From Halioxenophilus sp033283405 (GTDB lineage: Bacteria > Pseudomonadota > Gammaproteobacteria > Pseudomonadales > Cellvibrionaceae): a stretch of DNA of 64,000 nucleotides. The DNA lies in NCBI RefSeq assembly GCF_033283405.1, contig NZ_JAWMQR010000008.1:62001-126000 (forward strand), written 5' to 3'. The first letter of the stretch is position 1, and each line of letters begins with the position of its first letter. The notes beneath the pieces were generated by a model that was given only the letters and a program-made list of their open reading frames with translations, was not told the origin of the DNA and made no database searches. The position numbers were made by a program, and so were the translations under genes. Below, one piece after another: positions 35,248 to 44,387 of this stretch.

Positions 35248-36676
35248 CAGTGTTTGGATTATCGACGACGACAAGTCAATTCGTTGGGTACTGGAAAAGT
35301 CACTGCAACAGGCCGGAATTGAAACCCAATGTTTCGAAACCGGCGATGCCGCCCTGGCCGCCAGTGCCAGTGGCAACAAACCCGATGCGGTACTGAGCGA
35401 TATTCGCATGCCCGGCATTGATGGCCTGGCGCTACTGGAGAGCTTGCACGTCAAGTATCCCAATCTGCCCATTATCATCATGACCGCCCATTCCGACCTC
35501 GACAGCGCGGTAGCGGCCTACCAGAGCGGTGCCTTCGAATACCTGCCCAAGCCGTTCGATGTCGACGAAGCCCTGGCAGTCACCCGCCGCGCTCTGGCCC
35601 ACGCCGAGGAGCAGAGCCAATCGTCGGTGCCTGAGACGACTGCCGCCAAGGTGCCGCAAAGTGGCGATATTATCGGTGAAGCACCGGCGATGCAGGAGGT
35701 GTTCCGCGCCATTGGTCGCCTCTCACAATCCAATATTACAGTGCTGATCAACGGTGAATCCGGTACTGGTAAAGAGCTGGTCGCCCGCGCCCTGCACGAA
35801 CACAGCCCGCGCCGCAACCAGCCGTTTATTGCCTTGAACATGGCCGCTATCCCCCGGGACCTGATTGAATCTGAGCTGTTTGGCCATGAGAAGGGCGCCT
35901 TTACCGGTGCCGGCGGCCAGCGCCAGGGCCGCTTCGAACAGGCCAATGGCGGCACCCTGTTTTTGGATGAGATTGGTGATATGCCCGCCGATACTCAGAC
36001 CCGACTGCTGCGGGTGCTGGCCGATGGCGAGTTCTACCGGGTTGGTGGCCATACCCCGGTGAAGGTGGATGTGCGCATCATTGCCGCCACCCACCAAAAC
36101 CTGGAAGAGCTGGTTAGCGAAAACCGCTTCCGGGAGGATCTGTTCCACCGCCTGAACGTTATTCGCATCCATATTCCACGCCTCTCCGACCGGCGCGAGG
36201 ATATCCCCAAGCTCGCCAAACACTTCTTCCAGAAGGCCGCCGCCGAACTGGGTGTCGAGCCGAAAATCCTCACCGTCGAAACCGAAAAGTATCTGTGCAG
36301 CATCGCCTGGCCCGGCAACGTACGGCAACTGGAGAACACCTGCCGTTGGATTACCGTCATGGCCTCCGGCCGCGAAGTGCACGTGCAGGATCTGCCACCG
36401 GAGTTGATGGAACACAGCCGTGAAGTGGAGCCTTCAGGGGATTGGAACAAAGCGCTGCGCCACTGGGCCGACCAGGCACTGGCGCGCGGTCAGAGCGATA
36501 TTCTCTCGGAAGCGGTACCCATCTTTGAACGGGCCTTGATTGAAACAGCACTGAAACATACCGCCGGGCGTAAACGCGACGCCGCCAATCTGCTGGGCTG
36601 GGGTCGCAACACCCTGACGCGCAAGTTGAAAGAGCTGGGTATGATTGAAGCGGGGGATGACAACGGCGAGGATTAA
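35234..36676 (+). CDS. ntrC: Nitrogen regulation response regulator NtrC (GlnG)
   Basis: 480-aa sigma-54 activator. Receiver domain with Asp56 (VLSDIRMPG), AAA+ domain with Walker A GESGTGKELVARALH, the sigma-54 contact loop GAFTGA and Walker B GGTLFLDEIGDM, R-finger region, and a C-terminal Fis-type helix-turn-helix (KRDAANLLGWGRNTLTRKLKEL). Expected to activate the sigma-54 promoters at 27041-27057 and 31695-31710 under nitrogen limitation. Confidence 0.97.
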   Translation: MPKPNSVWIIDDDKSIRWVLEKSLQQAGIETQCFETGDAALAASASGNKPDAVLSDIRMPGIDGLALLESLHVKYPNLPIIIMTAHSDLDSAVAAYQSGAFEYLPKPFDVDEALAVTRRALAHAEEQSQSSVPETTAAKVPQSGDIIGEAPAMQEVFRAIGRLSQSNITVLINGESGTGKELVARALHEHSPRRNQPFIALNMAAIPRDLIESELFGHEKGAFTGAGGQRQGRFEQANGGTLFLDEIGDMPADTQTRLLRVLADGEFYRVGGHTPVKVDVRIIAATHQNLEELVSENRFREDLFHRLNVIRIHIPRLSDRREDIPKLAKHFFQKAAAELGVEPKILTVETEKYLCSIAWPGNVRQLENTCRWITVMASGREVHVQDLPPELMEHSREVEPSGDWNKALRHWADQALARGQSDILSEAVPIFERALIETALKHTAGRKRDAANLLGWGRNTLTRKLKELGMIEAGDDNGED

Positions 36677-36687
36677 TCCCCGCCGTT
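36662..36687. terminator. Hairpin between convergent ntrC and secB
   Basis: AACGGCG pairs with CGCCGTT and an inner GGA/TCC around TTAA, with one mismatch. It spans the ntrC stop codon and ends 23 bp before the secB stop. No T-run follows on either strand, so it is a weak or factor-assisted bidirectional terminator. Confidence 0.4.
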
Positions 36688-36709
36688 AGCGAGCGCTGGC
36701 AACCAGCAT

Positions 36710-37216
36710 TTAATTGGCCGGGTTGGCCGCCGCTTCCTGTTGTGCCTTGGCAACCGCCTGGGCGAAGAGGGCATCGAAATTGACCGGCGGCAGCATCAGG
36801 GCCGGGAAGCTACCCTTGGTAACCGTACTGTCGATCGCTTCCCGCGCGTAGGGGAAGAGAATTTGTGGGCAGGCGGTGTTCAGTGCCTGGGTCAGTTGCT
36901 TACCTTCCAAACCGGCAATGGTAAAGGCGCCGGCCTGCTGTACTTCCACCAGAAACGCCGTTTCATCTTCCAGTTTTACCGTTACCGTCAGCGTCAGCAC
37001 CACCTCGTAGAGATTCTCATCGATACGGGTTGCCTTGGTGTTGAGCTCCTGGTTGATGCTCGGTTGCCACTGCTTGCGAAACGCCTGGGCACCCATGGGC
37101 GCTTCGAAAGAGAGATCTTTGATGTAAATTCGCTGCATGGCGAACTGCACTTGCTGGGCAGCTCCTTCAGTGGACGAATTGGCTTCATTGTTGGATGGTG
37201 CTTGATCTTCAGCCAT
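36710..37216 (-). CDS. secB: Protein-export chaperone SecB
   Basis: 168-aa tetrameric cytoplasmic chaperone that keeps preproteins unfolded and delivers them to SecA. The core matches the family: FAMQRIYIKDLSFEAPMG, VVLTLTVTVKLED, EVQQAGAF, ACPQILFPYARE and FPALMLPPVNFDALF. The first 20 residues are an acidic variable tail. Third gene in the rhodanese-grxC-secB series, the conserved proteobacterial order. Confidence 0.97.
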   Translation of the reverse strand: MAEDQAPSNNEANSSTEGAAQQVQFAMQRIYIKDLSFEAPMGAQAFRKQWQPSINQELNTKATRIDENLYEVVLTLTVTVKLEDETAFLVEVQQAGAFTIAGLEGKQLTQALNTACPQILFPYAREAIDSTVTKGSFPALMLPPVNFDALFAQAVAKAQQEAAANPAN

Positions 37217-37379
37217 GGTGCTGCCTTGTTCCTTGTTACTCTAGGTTAAAATTGCTCGGTGCAGACGTTACGCAGAGAACGCCCGAGTTGCAGTGATAAG
37301 CCGGTTTACGCCGCTCACACACATTCAGGCAATTGTGGGGATGGTTTGTGAAATTTCAATGGCTAACAGACGATTCTTA

Positions 37380-37649
37380 TCAGACTGCCCGCTGCCCGGC
37401 GTCGACAAGCATGGCATCCAGCTCGCCAGCCCGCTCCAAGTCATACAGATCATCACAACCGCCAACATGGAGATCGCCAATCCAGATTTGCGGCACGGTC
37501 GACTGGCCACTTTTGCGCATCATCTCCTGGCGCAATGGATAGTTGCCATCGACGGGAATCTCCTGGAACTGCACTCCTTTCGACTGCAACAGATTTTTGG
37601 CTCGAATGCAGTATGGACAAAAGCGAGTGGTGTAGATAACTACTGACAT
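37380..37649 (-). CDS. grxC: Glutaredoxin 3
   Basis: 89-aa glutathione-dependent dithiol oxidoreductase. The redox motif Cys11-Pro-Tyr-Cys14 is intact, as are the cis-Pro region STVPQIWIG and the GSH-binding GGCDDLYDLE. Same strand as and upstream of secB (163 bp gap) and downstream of the rhodanese gene (80 bp gap). Confidence 0.96.
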   Translation of the reverse strand: MSVVIYTTRFCPYCIRAKNLLQSKGVQFQEIPVDGNYPLRQEMMRKSGQSTVPQIWIGDLHVGGCDDLYDLERAGELDAMLVDAGQRAV

Positions 37650-37729
37650 ATCCTCACCTGTAACTACGACTACTGATCAATTCAACCGATGCTGAACAAA
37701 CCACTCAATAAAGCTATTTAGCGACTTAA

Positions 37730-38140
37730 TTACTTAACTACTGGCAATTTTTGGGCCTGCCATTCGGCCATACCCCCTTCCAAGCGGGCCACCTGATAGC
37801 CCAACTTGACCAGTTCACGGCCTGCGGCACCCGTGTGCTGCCCCATTTTATCGGTCAGGATCACCGTTTTACTCTGGTGCTTGGCCAGCTCCGCGAGGCG
37901 ATCTTTCAATTTCGCGTAGGGAATATTGATCGCTTCACTGATATGCCCGGCTTTAAAGTCGCCACTGTCACGCAGATCGACCAGCACAGCCTGGTCGTTG
38001 TTGAGCAGGCGGGTGGCCTCATGGGTAGAGACGGAATTACCGCTGCGGCGCTTTTCATTCCAGAAATAGAGAATCACCAGGGCCAGCAACAGGCTCACCA
38101 GCAACCACTGTTCGGTTGCAAATGCCACAAAATTTGTCAC
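37730..38140 (-). CDS. Membrane-anchored rhodanese-like protein lacking the catalytic Cys (YibN type)
   Basis: 136 aa: an N-terminal membrane helix (WLLVSLLLALVILYFW) and a single rhodanese domain (LLNDQAVLVDLRDSGDFKAGHISEAINIPY). In the active-site loop the usual CKMGQ is DKMGQ: the DNA reads ACC GAT AAA ATG GGG on the minus strand, so the sulfur-carrying Cys is replaced by Asp and thiosulfate sulfurtransferase activity is not expected. The position before grxC and secB matches YibN, a SecYEG-associated membrane protein in E. coli, where a non-enzymatic role is likely. Confidence 0.9.
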   Translation of the reverse strand: MTNFVAFATEQWLLVSLLLALVILYFWNEKRRSGNSVSTHEATRLLNNDQAVLVDLRDSGDFKAGHISEAINIPYAKLKDRLAELAKHQSKTVILTDKMGQHTGAAGRELVKLGYQVARLEGGMAEWQAQKLPVVK

Positions 38141-38301
38141 GCAAACTCCAATTTATCATTGATATATTCCCGGCCTCCCTTGGGGCCGGCCGGCAGTATA
38201 CACCATGGCGATAAACTGCACAGAAGCGGACGGAAACATTTGTATTTTAGGCTCAGTTTTGGTTAGCTCACGGCACTTAATGGCAATTCACTAAGGCACT
38301 T

Positions 38302-39435
38302 ATGCTGCGCAAATATCTTCTTCCCCTACTGGCACTGGCTGTGGTCAGCGCTCACGCCGATGAGGCCAGCGAATATCAGGCCAAACTGACCGAACTGAAG
38401 CAACTCATCGAGCAGCTGCAGACGCAGCTGAAAGAGGTGAAAGGCACCAAGGATTCGCTCACCCAACAACTGGCCACCAGCGAAACCGAAATCGGTGATC
38501 TCACTCAAAAAATCCGGCAACTGGAACAGGAGCTGGCCCAGCAAAAAAAGCGACTAGCGCTGCTCCATGAGCAGCGCGATCAACTCCAGTCCCGCAAAGC
38601 CGAACAGAGCCAGGCAGTAGCCGACCAGCTCGCCTCGGCCTACAAGCTCGGCAACCAGAGCCAACTCAAAGCCCTGCTCAATATCGACGACAGCCAGCAG
38701 GTGGCCCGCATCCTGCGCTATCACGAATACATCGTGCGCGCCCGCAGCGAGAAGATCAGTGAGTATCGAGCCACGGTTAGCGAACTCGACCAGGTCAGCG
38801 ACGACATCACAGTGCAGGCCTCTGCTCTGGAACAGCAGGCCGAGCGGCTGAAGGAGCGCCAGGCGCGACTGAAGAGCCTCAACCGAAGCCGCCAGCAGAC
38901 CATCGCCCGCCTCGACCAGGAGAGCCAAACCACCGAACGCAAAATCGCCAAACTCGGCGCCGAGCGCAAAGAGTTGCAGCAACTGCTTGAGCAGGTCTCG
39001 CGCCTGATTGTGGATATCCCTATCCCCAGTGATCTACAGCCCATACAGAAGCTGAAAGGCAAGCTCGCCTGGCCGGTTAAAGGGCGTATCAAATACCAGT
39101 ACGGCAGCCTGATTGCAGGCGGGCCGCTCACCTGGGATGGCGCCCTGATTGAGGTATCCGCCGGCACGGAAGTGAACGCCATCCACGGTGGCCGGGTGGT
39201 CTTTTCCGACTGGCTGCGCGGCCAGGGACTGCTACTGATCATCGACCACGGCAACGGATATGTCAGCCTCTATGGCCACAACCAAACGCTCTATAAAGAG
39301 GTAGGGGATTGGGTAAAGGCGGGGGAGGTGATCGCGCTAGCCGGCGCCAGTGGCGGCCAGAAACAAGCCGGGCTCTACTTTGAAATACGCCACAATAATG
39401 AACCGCAGAACCCCAAATTATGGTGCAAAGGCTAG
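38302..39435 (+). CDS. envC: EnvC-like murein hydrolase activator
   Basis: 377-aa periplasmic protein that activates the cell-division amidases AmiA/AmiB. A signal peptide (LLPLLALAVVSAHA), a long coiled coil (about residues 22-255, Gln/Glu/Leu-rich) and a C-terminal LytM/M23 domain (LAWPVKGRIKYQYGS to the end). The LytM metal site is degenerate: the usual HxGxD segment reads WDGALIE, while GHNQ remains, so it should be an activator, not a peptidase. It precedes ctpA as in Pseudomonas; gpmI, usually just upstream there, is absent. Confidence 0.93.
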   Translation: MLRKYLLPLLALAVVSAHADEASEYQAKLTELKQLIEQLQTQLKEVKGTKDSLTQQLATSETEIGDLTQKIRQLEQELAQQKKRLALLHEQRDQLQSRKAEQSQAVADQLASAYKLGNQSQLKALLNIDDSQQVARILRYHEYIVRARSEKISEYRATVSELDQVSDDITVQASALEQQAERLKERQARLKSLNRSRQQTIARLDQESQTTERKIAKLGAERKELQQLLEQVSRLIVDIPIPSDLQPIQKLKGKLAWPVKGRIKYQYGSLIAGGPLTWDGALIEVSAGTEVNAIHGGRVVFSDWLRGQGLLLIIDHGNGYVSLYGHNQTLYKEVGDWVKAGEVIALAGASGGQKQAGLYFEIRHNNEPQNPKLWCKG

Positions 39436-39616
39436 AATAAAAAGTGCCACCGGCCTTAGGATGAGCGTATTTATCGGTAATAGCTTGCTTTTATAGCACT
39501 TTCACCCCACCTTGATCTCTAACCTAGATGAATTGACCCTGCGGGTAGCCTCTACAACCAGAGCTACATCGCAGCGAATGGCCACCACGCACTCAGGCAC
39601 CGCTAGGAGAATGCCC

Positions 39617-40948
39617 ATGAATTTCCGTTTTTGGCCCGCCATTTTGTTGGTATTTGCCACCACCAGCTGGGCCCAAACCTCCAGCGAAGACGACGCCGCC
39701 CAGCTGCCCCTGGATGACCTGCGCACCTTCACCAAGGTCTACTACCAGATCCGCAGCACCTACGTCGAAGAGATCTCCGACCGCGAGCTGCTCGAATACG
39801 CCATTAAAGGCATGTTGAGTGAGCTCGACCCCCACTCCAACTACCTGGATGCCAGCTCCTTTGACGACCTGCAGGTAAACACCACCGGTGAGTTCGGTGG
39901 CCTGGGCATTGAGGTGGGCATGGAGAACGGCTTTGTTAAGGTGATCTCCCCCATCGACGACACCCCCGCCTCCCGCGCCGGCCTGCAGGCCGGTGACCTG
40001 ATCATCACCCTCGATGGCAAACCGGTGAAAGGTATGTCCCTGAACGACGCCATCGAATTGATGCGCGGCCCGGTGGGCAGTGAAATCGATATCACCGTGG
40101 TGCGCGACGGTGTCGACCAACCCTTTGATGTCACCCTGGTGCGCGACACCATCAAAGTGCGCAGCGTGCGCTCACGCATGCTGGAACCAGGCTACGCCTA
40201 CCTGCGTATTGCCCAGTTCCAGTTAAAAACCGGCGAAGACATGGTCGATGAGCTCAACAAACTGAAAGCCAAAAACCCCAATCTGAAAGGGGTGGTGCTC
40301 GATCTGCGCAACAACCCTGGCGGCATTCTGCAGGCTTCGGTGAAGGTGGCCGACGCCTTCTTAGAAGATGGCCTGGTGGTCTACACCAAGGGCCGGGTGG
40401 AAAACGCGGATGTCGAGTACCGGGCTACCCCGGGCGATGAGATCAACGGCATGCCGCTGGTGGTGCTGATCAACGGTGGCTCCGCCTCCGCCTCCGAGAT
40501 TGTCGCCGGCGCCCTGCAAGACCATGGCCGCGCCGTCATTATGGGCACCGACAGCTTCGGCAAAGGCTCTGTGCAGACGGTAATTCCAATCAGTGAAGAT
40601 CGCGCCATCAAACTGACCACGGCACTCTACTTCACCCCCAACGGCCGATCCATTCAGGCTCAGGGTATCGTGCCCGACATCACTGTCGAGCGGGCGCAAA
40701 TCACCAACCTGGAAACACCGGAAGCGCTAACCGAAGCCGACCTGCGCGGCCGCCTGGATAACGCCAACGGTGGCGAGGCACGCGACGCTAAAACCCGGGA
40801 GCGAATCAATCACGACACGCCGGATCTCGCCACCCGTGACAACCAGCTCTACGAAGCCCTTAACCTGCTGAAAGGCATAACCATTTTTGCCAAGCGGGAT
40901 AACAGCACCAGCTCCACGCAAATGGCAGACAACAGCACTCAGCAGTAG
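39617..40948 (+). CDS. ctpA: S41 family C-terminal processing peptidase
   Basis: 443-aa periplasmic serine protease. From the ATG at 39617 (AGGAG 8-12 bases upstream) a signal peptide (RFWPAILLVFATTSWA) is followed by a helical N-domain, a PDZ domain (FGGLGIEVGMENGFVKVISPIDDTPA), and the protease core with Ser in GGSASASEIVAGALQ and Lys in GTDSFGKGSVQT, the Ser/Lys dyad. Members of this locus degrade peptidoglycan hydrolases with a TPR lipoprotein partner. The frame runs open upstream but without a signal-like start. Confidence 0.94.
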   Translation: MNFRFWPAILLVFATTSWAQTSSEDDAAQLPLDDLRTFTKVYYQIRSTYVEEISDRELLEYAIKGMLSELDPHSNYLDASSFDDLQVNTTGEFGGLGIEVGMENGFVKVISPIDDTPASRAGLQAGDLIITLDGKPVKGMSLNDAIELMRGPVGSEIDITVVRDGVDQPFDVTLVRDTIKVRSVRSRMLEPGYAYLRIAQFQLKTGEDMVDELNKLKAKNPNLKGVVLDLRNNPGGILQASVKVADAFLEDGLVVYTKGRVENADVEYRATPGDEINGMPLVVLINGGSASASEIVAGALQDHGRAVIMGTDSFGKGSVQTVIPISEDRAIKLTTALYFTPNGRSIQAQGIVPDITVERAQITNLETPEALTEADLRGRLDNANGGEARDAKTRERINHDTPDLATRDNQLYEALNLLKGITIFAKRDNSTSSTQMADNSTQQ

Positions 40949-40957
40949 CTCGGCTCA

Positions 40958-41725
40958 TTGATCAAGTCTTTGCTGTTTGCCGGGCGCCTACGGCGGCTGG
41001 CGCTGACGCTCTGTTTGGGGCTGGCGCCGGCCGCTCACAGCCAGCAAGCGATCATCGTTATCGACGATCTCGGCTACAGCCTGATGAACGGCCTGGCGGT
41101 GGCCGAACTTCCCATGCCACTAACGCTCGCCATCATCCCCCTCAGTCCCCACGCGCAAACTATTGCCAAGCTTGCCACCATCCAGGGCAAGGATGTGATC
41201 ATCCACTCGCCCATGGCCAGTATCGATGGCCGCGAACTCGACCAAGGCGGGCTCTACCCGGACATGAGCAAGCACGAGTTTCAACTCACCCTCGAACGCC
41301 AACTGGCCGCTCTTCCCCAGGCCATTGGCCTCAACAACCACATGGGCTCCCTGCTCACGCAGCAGCCCCTGGCCATGTCCTGGCTGATGCAGCGCCTGCG
41401 AGCCAAACAACTTTTTTTCATCGACAGCCGTACCAGCTCTGAGACGGTCGCCCGGCAAACCGCACAGAGCTACCAGGTAACCTCTTGGCAGCGGGATGTG
41501 TTTCTCGACAACGAGCGCGACCCCGCCGCCATCTTGAACCAGCTTCTGACGCTGGAGCAGATCGCCCGGCAGAAGGGGGTTGCCGTGGCCATTGGCCACC
41601 CCTATGAGGAGACCATCGCGGTGCTCAGTGAACAGAGCCAACCCATTCGGCGGCAGGGGCTGGTATTGGTCACACCATCCAAGCTTTTAAATGAACAACT
41701 TTTGGCACGCAAAACTGAAAATTAG
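40958..41725 (+). CDS. Divergent polysaccharide deacetylase family protein
   Basis: 255-aa exported protein of the YibQ/DUF610 type. The start is probably TTG at 40958, 9 bp after ctpA; no ATG lies before the signal peptide (LALTLCLGLAPAAHS). The catalytic-site remnants IIVIDDLGY, VIIHSPM and LNNHMGS place it in the NodB-like fold. The family follows envC-ctpA in many gammaproteobacteria, suggesting a role in cell-wall processing at division, but no substrate is known. Confidence 0.9.
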   Translation: MIKSLLFAGRLRRLALTLCLGLAPAAHSQQAIIVIDDLGYSLMNGLAVAELPMPLTLAIIPLSPHAQTIAKLATIQGKDVIIHSPMASIDGRELDQGGLYPDMSKHEFQLTLERQLAALPQAIGLNNHMGSLLTQQPLAMSWLMQRLRAKQLFFIDSRTSSETVARQTAQSYQVTSWQRDVFLDNERDPAAILNQLLTLEQIARQKGVAVAIGHPYEETIAVLSEQSQPIRRQGLVLVTPSKLLNEQLLARKTEN

Positions 41726-42156
41726 GCAATACCGCTCATAAATTGCATCTACACTTTAAAACACAAGCAATTCATTGTGGGCGTTTAGAGGAAAAGTTTG
41801 CTTTTTGTGCCAACAAGGGCTGCAAAAGCGCAAATTACCGTTAGCACCACTAAACGCACCATTCGGGGCATATTTCCCGTCTCCGAGTGGAAAAATCGCC
41901 GATTTGGTGCTTTTTTGGCCGAAAGATGTGATATGATCGACACTTCGTTAGGACGATGAAGATGTTTTAAGCGTCAATTGCCTGAATTATCCAGATGTAA
42001 AGTGTGCAATTAGCGCGTTACTCGGAAGTGTTAGTTCGGTGTGTGGGTAATGCTCACAAATTAATTGACGGCTTAATACGGCAAACTGTGCATGGAGACT
42101 CCATTACCTGCACTGGCTCAGCCGATCAGTAGCAGATGCATGCGGAGGTAATAACT
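41726..42156 (+). promoter_or_regulatory. Gene-free region with an extended -10 promoter and long 5' leader
   Basis: 431 bp before the DUF6316 gene. An extended -10 promoter TGATATGAT lies at 41929-41937 with a predicted start near 41944, giving a leader of about 213 bases. The leader has an AATTGC / GCAATT inverted pair (about 41979-42013) and several TTAATTG repeats. Upstream, GCTTTTTG / CAAAAGC (about 41800-41831) could form a hairpin at the end of the deacetylase transcript. No riboswitch class or open frame is recognised. Confidence 0.45.
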
Positions 42157-42381
42157 ATGGCAGAGAAACGACTTGGCGATACCGGGCCAGCTCCAACTCG
42201 GTCTGACCGAATCTACGAGAAAAGCTCCTACTTTTACTACAGAACCCGCGAAGGGCTCGATATCGGCCCGTTCGACACCCAGAAAGATGCAGAGCGCGGC
42301 GTAGAGGATTTCATCGATTTCCTACACACCGAACCGCACTCCGCGCAAACCCTGCAGCAGTACGCCAGCCGGGTAGCCTGA
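42157..42381 (+). CDS. DUF6316-like small protein
   Basis: 74-aa soluble protein with the pattern PTRSDRIYEKSSYFYYRTREGLDIGPFDTQKDAERGVEDFI split over a short beta-hairpin and a helix; the TREG-x-x-IGPF core is typical of DUF6316, a small family of marine gammaproteobacteria with no known function. The ATG at 42157 follows a perfect GGAGGT at 8 bases; an upstream ATG at 42136 would overlap that site. The stop codon lies in a hairpin GATACCCC/GGGGTATC (42380-42401). Confidence 0.82.
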   Translation: MAEKRLGDTGPAPTRSDRIYEKSSYFYYRTREGLDIGPFDTQKDAERGVEDFIDFLHTEPHSAQTLQQYASRVA

Positions 42382-42498
42382 TACCCCAATAGCGGGGTAT
42401 CAACTCCAGCTCGCGAGCGCAGCGGCTTGCCATAGCTGCAGCACGCTATATTAGCGATAGTGAATATTCTGTAGAAAAATACGCACATAAAGCACATA

Positions 42499-42529
42499 AA
42501 AAAGGGAGCTTCTGACAGCTCCCTTTTTG
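42499..42529. terminator. Bidirectional terminator between DUF6316 and hisF
   Basis: AAAAAGGGAGCT pairs with AGCTCCCTTTTT around TCTGAC. The A and T flanks make it effective for both the rightward DUF6316 gene and the leftward hisF gene. Confidence 0.9.
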
Positions 42530-42598
42530 TTTCAGCTTATTTTCCCAAGCCCTACCTTTTCTACGTCTGCAGCCACTTTTGACTTTGGCCATTTGTGC

Positions 42599-43372
42599 TC
42601 AGAGGCGCATCTCGATGCCGTGCTCAGCCATAAACTGCTTGGCTTGGCCAATTGAATACTCGCCAAAGTGGAAAATACTGGCCGCCAGAACCGCGTCGGC
42701 CCTCCCCTCCAACACCCCTTCCACCAGATGATAGAGATTGCCAACACCACCGGAGGCAATCAACGGCACGGGTATGCGATCGCTCATGGCCCGGGTCAAA
42801 CTCAGATCGAAGCCGTTTTTGGTGCCATCTCGATCCATACTGGTCAGCAGAATCTCGCCGGCGCCATATTCGACCATCTTCTCTGACCACGCCAAGGCAT
42901 CAATACCAGTCGGCTTGCGCCCACCATGGGTGAAGATCTCCCAGCGGGGCTCCTCATCGGGCCCGCTGACCCGTTTTGCATCAATGGCGACAACAATGCA
43001 TTGGGCACCAAATTTGGCGGATGCCTCGCGCACAAAATCGGGGTTGAATACCGCCGCCGAGTTGATCCCCACCTTATCGGCACCGGCGTTGAGCATATTG
43101 CGAATATCGTCCAGGGTGCGAATACCACCGCCAACCGTCAACGGAATAAACACCTCAGAGGCGATCTTCTCCACCGTGTGCAGTGTCGTGTCGCGCCCCT
43201 CGTGGGTAGCGGTAATGTCCAGAAAGGTGATTTCGTCGGCGCCCTCGTCGTTGTAGCGCTTGGCAACCTCAACCGGGTCACCCGCATCGCGAATATCAAC
43301 AAACTGCACGCCTTTGACGACCCGACCATTGTCGACGTCCAGGCAAGGGATAATTCGTTTGGCGAGGGGCAT
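42599..43372 (-). CDS. hisF: Imidazole glycerol phosphate synthase, cyclase subunit HisF
   Basis: (beta/alpha)8-barrel that combines PRFAR with ammonia from HisH to form IGP and AICAR. 257 aa from MPLAKRIIPCLDV; a GTG three codons earlier is in frame but overlaps the GGAG ribosome site. Catalytic Asp in PCLDVDNGRVVKG and in TSMDRDGTKNG; phosphate loops GGGIRTLDD and SGGVGNLYHL are intact. It is separated from hisH by a diguanylate cyclase gene, and hisA is not present. Confidence 0.97.
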   Translation of the reverse strand: MPLAKRIIPCLDVDNGRVVKGVQFVDIRDAGDPVEVAKRYNDEGADEITFLDITATHEGRDTTLHTVEKIASEVFIPLTVGGGIRTLDDIRNMLNAGADKVGINSAAVFNPDFVREASAKFGAQCIVVAIDAKRVSGPDEEPRWEIFTHGGRKPTGIDALAWSEKMVEYGAGEILLTSMDRDGTKNGFDLSLTRAMSDRIPVPLIASGGVGNLYHLVEGVLEGRADAVLAASIFHFGEYSIGQAKQFMAEHGIEMRL

Positions 43373-43442
43373 TACGTTCACTCCAATAGGCGGGGGCCGG
43401 GCATTTTACCCCAGATTGAAGCGAGATAAAGATGAAATAGGC

Positions 43443-44387
43443 TCAGGACTTGGGCTTATTGGCGTACATGCGCTCGTCGGCCAGGCGCTTGAGATCTTCC
43501 AACGAGTCGCCATCAATCGGCCACACCGAGCTGCCGACACTGATGCCGAGTAGCACTTTGTCGCCGTTACCCACCTCAAACGGGCGCGCGACTATCTCTT
43601 TCAAGCGACGACTCAAGGCGCGCTGCTGGCTCTCCTGCAGCGCCTCGCGAATGACAATCAGAAACTCGTCACCGCCAATCCGGCCTATGTGCTCACCGCC
43701 GCGCAGTTTGCCGCGCAGGCGCCGGGAAAATTCGATCAACACCTGGTCGCCGGCCAGGTGGCCGTAGACATCATTGATGTACTTGAACTGGTCAAAATCG
43801 ATGAAGACCACCGTAAAGCCGCGCCCTTCCCGCAGCCCCAGGGATTGCAACTTGCGCAACTGGTAATCGATAAAGCGTAAATTGGGCAGTTGCGTCAGCG
43901 GGTCGAGATGGGCCAGCTGGCGTAGCTTGCGTTCATTTTGCTTGAGGCGGGTGACATCGTGGCAGGTCACCAGAATCCCGGGCTCACCACTGTCCAGAGC
44001 AACCGGCAGATAGCTGACTTCAAAATAGCCGACATACTCAGGGGATTCGCTGTCCAGGCGAAAGCGCTGGCTGGCATTGGTGACCTCTCCGGCCATGCAG
44101 GCCGCCAGTGCCGGCTCGGTGATGGACTGGTACTCGCTATCGGCAAAGAGTTCGTAAAGCGCCACGCCGGGAACCTCCGCTTTGGGCCGGCCCAGCTGCT
44201 CTGCCACCCGCTTGTTACAGGCGACGATACGTGCGCACTGATCCACCAGAACGTACATATTACGCTCATCAGCATCGAACAACGCCAGTGAATCTGAACT
44301 CACCGGCGTTAACGAATTGCCCGCAACAGGCACCTTTTTTGGCTGATTTAGCACGAACCACCCCATCTCACTCTGCGATACACCCAT
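43443..44387 (-). CDS. PAS-GGDEF diguanylate cyclase
   Basis: 314-aa cytoplasmic protein without membrane segments. A PAS domain (about residues 35-145, VDQCARIVACNKRVAEQLGRP) precedes a GGDEF domain (about residues 155-312) with an intact GRIGGDEFLIVI active site and the FIDFDQFKYINDVYGHLAGD metal/nucleotide motif, so c-di-GMP synthesis is expected. The product-inhibition RxxD site reads RGGE and is probably lost. It sits between hisH and hisF on the same strand. The start is uncertain; a second Met lies at residue 8. The signal sensed by PAS is unknown. Confidence 0.92.
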   Translation of the reverse strand: MGVSQSEMGWFVLNQPKKVPVAGNSLTPVSSDSLALFDADERNMYVLVDQCARIVACNKRVAEQLGRPKAEVPGVALYELFADSEYQSITEPALAACMAGEVTNASQRFRLDSESPEYVGYFEVSYLPVALDSGEPGILVTCHDVTRLKQNERKLRQLAHLDPLTQLPNLRFIDYQLRKLQSLGLREGRGFTVVFIDFDQFKYINDVYGHLAGDQVLIEFSRRLRGKLRGGEHIGRIGGDEFLIVIREALQESQQRALSRRLKEIVARPFEVGNGDKVLLGISVGSSVWPIDGDSLEDLKRLADERMYANKPKS

